NCBI GenBank assembly: GCA_016191985.1
Contig: JACPVB010000199.1
Location: 1 to 7,141, forward strand
Direction: 5' to 3'
Length of the DNA stretch: 7,141 nt
DNA from: Chloroflexota bacterium
Lineage (GTDB): Bacteria > Chloroflexota > Anaerolineae > Anaerolineales > Villigracilaceae
This document shows, piece after piece, positions 5,711 through 7,141 of the stretch (position 1 is its first letter; each line of letters opens with the position of its first letter). The notes under the pieces are model-generated. The model saw only the letters and a list, made by a program, of their open reading frames with translations. It searched no databases and was not told the origin of the DNA. Position numbers and translations under genes: made by a program.

Positions 5711-5953
5711 TCACCAAACTTCGTTTCCTACGGCAATACCTGTATCAACTTCATTATGAAGATTATCTTTTGTGATACCTGCAAGCAATTCATCAAGCGT
5801 CCAACTTGGCGCTGGAACTGGCGTGATAATAATTTTGCCTTTCACGATGCTTATTTCCACGAAAGAATCATTTTCTAATTGAGCGTCAACGGCAAATGCT
5901 TTTGGTATTCGGAGGGCAAGACTATTGCCCCATTTCTGAACTTTTGTGAGCAT
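5711..5953 (-). CDS. mazE: MazE-family antitoxin (AbrB/SpoVT-type DNA-binding domain)
   Basis: An 80-residue protein. Residues 4-21 (KVQKWGNSLALRIPKAFA) are the classical AbrB-like swapped-hairpin motif of MazE antitoxins, with VEISIVKGKIIITPV completing the DNA-binding barrel. The C-terminal part (WTLDELLAGITKDNL onward) is the flexible acidic tail that wraps around MazF. Gene order antitoxin then toxin with a 4-bp gap is standard. AGGAGA 7 bp upstream of the ATG supports the start. MazE, alone or with MazF, usually represses its own promoter; the promoter here (5983-6011) is close enough for that, but I see no clear operator palindrome. Confidence 0.92.
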   Translation of the reverse strand: MLTKVQKWGNSLALRIPKAFAVDAQLENDSFVEISIVKGKIIITPVPAPSWTLDELLAGITKDNLHNEVDTGIAVGNEVW

Positions 5954-5982
5954 AAGGTTATCTCCTGTCTGTTTCTACAACA

Positions 5983-6011
5983 AAGATACACCTTTTTGCT
6001 GGATTTTTCAA
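5983..6011 (-). promoter_or_regulatory. Cassette-borne sigma70-type promoter for mazEF
   Basis: On the minus strand TTGAAA (6011-6006) and TATCTT (5988-5983) are spaced by 17 bp, about 30 bp ahead of the mazE ATG with room for a short leader and ribosome site. It lies inside the cassette, so the pair can be expressed wherever the cassette sits. Confidence 0.65.
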
Positions 6012-6032
6012 GTGCTTATTTTGCGCGGGGCG

Positions 6033-6164
6033 TGCCAACGGTTTGCGTTAGTGGCAAGTGGGCGGGCTGGGACAATGCCTGAGAGCAGGAAAAACTCGAA
6101 GCCAGAAAAAGGCTTGTAAGTCGCGCAGAATCCCCACCATCCACTGCACGCTTTGTTAGCCGCC
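6033..6164 (-). repeat. attC-like recombination site 2 (end of the HNH-like cassette)
   Basis: On the minus strand the site opens GGCGGCTAAC (6164-6155) and closes GTTGGCA (6039-6033). TAACAAAGCG at the opening is the common attC beginning. The inner arms pair AGTGG (6145-6141) with CCACT (6054-6050) and GTGGG (6137-6133) with CCCAC (6062-6058), around a 3x3 interior loop. Within the site GCTAAC can also pair with GTTGGC, with one G-T wobble. Length about 130 bp, in the range of large attC sites. Confidence 0.8.
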
Positions 6165-6917
6165 GTCTTTGGCAGAATTGTACTTTTCTGCAACATTACC
6201 AGCAAGTCTTTTTGTAACCGTTTCTTCAGACCAAGGAGCCTTTATTAACCGTAGAGTTCCTTCTGGCGTTATAAAGAAATCTTCGACATCTTTTGGATAC
6301 GCTTCGGATAAAAAGAAATACCAAAATATTCTTCCTGTTAAAAACCTATAACAAGTAAAACCATCTATAGTGTCTTTTACGGGCGACCAAATAATCTTGT
6401 GTAACTGACTGACATTATCCAAGACGAACATTACACATCCATACTGATTAGGTTTTCCTGGGTCTTGAGATAAAAGCATTTTACGAATAATTTCTTCATG
6501 ATGCTTTTCAAGGCTCATATTTATAAACATCTGCGCTGAAGAAATTGATGCTCGCCAAAGCAGAGAAAGTTGAAACAATTTGAAATTAGCATAATCAACG
6601 TTTGAAACAGAATATTGGTCACCATTTCGAGCTATGCGTAAATCTTGTATTGATTTTACGATTGGTGAACAATAAGTTTCCCGCTTGCCAATAATGGTTC
6701 CGTCACACACATCGCATAGCAAATATTCTCTGATTCCCTTTTGCTCATACTTACTCTTTCCTTTTGGAATCATCACTGCTCGATGGCGCTCATCGTATGT
6801 TGGGAAATACATAAATTCTGGGATGATATGCGAGAGACAAAGTTCTTTTTCCTTTTGGCATAGCCTACATTCACCCAAACGACCCTTACTCATATTTTAT
6901 ATCCTTTAGGCGGCTAA
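6039..6917 (-). mobile_element. Putative integron gene cassette carrying an HNH-like gene (about 880 bp)
   Basis: The unit runs from the TT of GTTAGCCGCC (6918-6909) to the G of the next core at 6039. It has one gene with a 15-bp gap before its start ATG and the stop codon inside the attC box, so almost no spare DNA: the compact layout of a cassette. Its first bases GTTAGCCGCC are exactly complementary over 10 bp to GGCGGCTAAC (6164-6155) of its own attC. The gene is clearly more AT-rich than purL, suggesting a foreign origin. No promoter is visible inside, so expression needs read-through. Confidence 0.75.
6156..6893 (-). CDS. Zinc-binding HNH-endonuclease-like protein (cassette gene)
   Basis: A 245-residue protein. 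C9-x-x-C12, H22 in LSHIIPEF (20-27) and C60-x-x-C63 in YLLCDVC form the cysteine/histidine pattern of a zinc finger with an SH(I/L)IP motif, seen in HNH-like nuclease families often annotated as hypothetical. The remaining 180 residues, rich in aromatic and basic residues (LFQLSLLWRASISS, FLTGRIFWYFFLSEAYP), match nothing I recognise. Nuclease activity is inference; a full H-N-H triad is not evident. AAAGGA with 9 bp to the ATG supports the start. The stop TAA (6158-6156) is part of the attC core GGCTAAC, so the protein ends KDGG because of the recombination site. A defence or phage-related role is conceivable but unproven. Confidence 0.82.
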   Translation of the reverse strand: MSKGRLGECRLCQKEKELCLSHIIPEFMYFPTYDERHRAVMIPKGKSKYEQKGIREYLLCDVCDGTIIGKRETYCSPIVKSIQDLRIARNGDQYSVSNVDYANFKLFQLSLLWRASISSAQMFINMSLEKHHEEIIRKMLLSQDPGKPNQYGCVMFVLDNVSQLHKIIWSPVKDTIDGFTCYRFLTGRIFWYFFLSEAYPKDVEDFFITPEGTLRLIKAPWSEETVTKRLAGNVAEKYNSAKDGG

Positions 6918-7028
6918 CGGTTGGCGTTACTGGCGCTGGGGCGGGCGTGGACTCTGCTTGGGAACAGGAAAAACTCGAAGCCAGAAAAATGCTCGAAAAT
7001 GCGGCAGAATCCCCAGCGTCCAGTGCAC
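6909..7028 (-). repeat. attC-like recombination site 1 (upstream of the HNH-like cassette, outer box degenerate)
   Basis: The minus strand closes with GTTAGCC (6918-6912). The inner arms form the best stem of the three: ACTGG-A-CGCTGGGG (7024-7011) pairs perfectly with CCCCAGCG-CCAGT (6941-6929). A single A (7019) is left out of the helix on the 5' arm. A further pairing GGATTCTGC with GCAGAGTCC extends the hairpin. Beyond GTGCAC (7028-7023) the expected CAAAGC and TAAC are replaced by unrelated sequence, so the outer 5' box is mutated or has been replaced by recombination. Confidence 0.7.
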
Positions 7029-7141
7029 CAAGAAAGAGCGGGGCTCATTTTTCACGCCAGAAACCGTCTATCGGTTCTGCGAAGTATACTCCGAAAAGAC
7101 AGGACGATAAGCCGTACAAAGCAGTGGAGGCATGCCGAAGA

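Larger units (their letters stand above)
5189..6038 (-). mobile_element. Putative integron gene cassette carrying mazE-mazF (about 850 bp)
   Basis: The unit runs from the TT of GTTGGCACG (6039-6031) to the G of the next core box at 5189. It holds a promoter, mazE, mazF and one attC-like site. Its first bases GTTGGCACG are exactly complementary to CGTGCCAAC (5337-5329) at the start of its own attC. This is the signature of a cassette that was once a circle. Toxin-antitoxin cassettes are well known in sedentary chromosomal integrons, where they help keep arrays from being lost. Confidence 0.72.

Noticed and set aside
5183..7028. The three repeats as a CRISPR array
   Set aside because: Repeats are about 130 bp, diverged, and separated by whole genes; no short unique spacers and no cas genes.
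7023..7141. Plus-strand open frame at the right edge as the start of an integron integrase
   Set aside because: The peptide (ARNRLSVLRSILRKDR) shows no tyrosine-recombinase motif and there is no good start or ribosome site.

Overview
The window looks like chromosomal DNA of a Chloroflexota bacterium, most likely class Anaerolineae. The basis is a PurL with PurS-like domains fused to its N-terminus, short dispersed heptamer repeats, and the general protein style. This is inference; no rRNA or marker comparison was possible. Every gene that looks real lies on the minus strand, so the window reads biologically from right to left. The only plus-strand gene trace is a dead transposase fragment.

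Right part (about 5183-7141): this is the most interesting region. Three related repeats of about 120-155 bp (6909-7028, 6033-6164, 5183-5337) have the architecture of integron attC sites. They have short outer core boxes, unpaired spacers, inner stem arms that covary between copies, and one extra base on the 5' arm of the gene-sense strand. They delimit two complete gene cassettes in the same orientation. One encodes a zinc-binding HNH-like protein (6156-6893). The other is a mazE-mazF toxin-antitoxin pair with its own promoter (5356-5953). In each cassette the first 9-10 bases are exactly complementary to the outer core box of that cassette's own attC, as expected for a unit inserted from a circle. 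No integrase is visible, so this is a cassette array without a seen integrase, or the edge of a full integron continuing beyond position 7141.

Middle part (about 3084-5182): immediately after the last attC-like site comes a six-helix membrane protein (4516-5133) without an attC of its own. It is followed by a SnoaL-like/NTF2-fold protein (3956-4339). Next is a repeat-rich stretch (3673-3859) holding two perfect hairpins between 23-bp direct repeats and a triple 13-bp motif at exact 21-bp spacing. Last are a small hypothetical gene (3413-3616) and an N-terminal remnant of an IS1182-family-like transposase with several frame breaks (3226-3431). This is a scarred zone between the housekeeping region and the cassette array.

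Left part (1-3083): a purine biosynthesis operon. A near-consensus sigma70-type promoter (3055-3083) drives a purSL-type purL (3043 down to 210), which overlaps the start of purQ by 4 bp; purQ runs off the window. PurL and PurQ together make the enzyme for the fourth step of IMP synthesis. purL is interrupted by an apparent one-base deletion at about 1444/1445. It also carries short tandem repeats (7-bp and 8-bp units) inside its coding sequence at three places.
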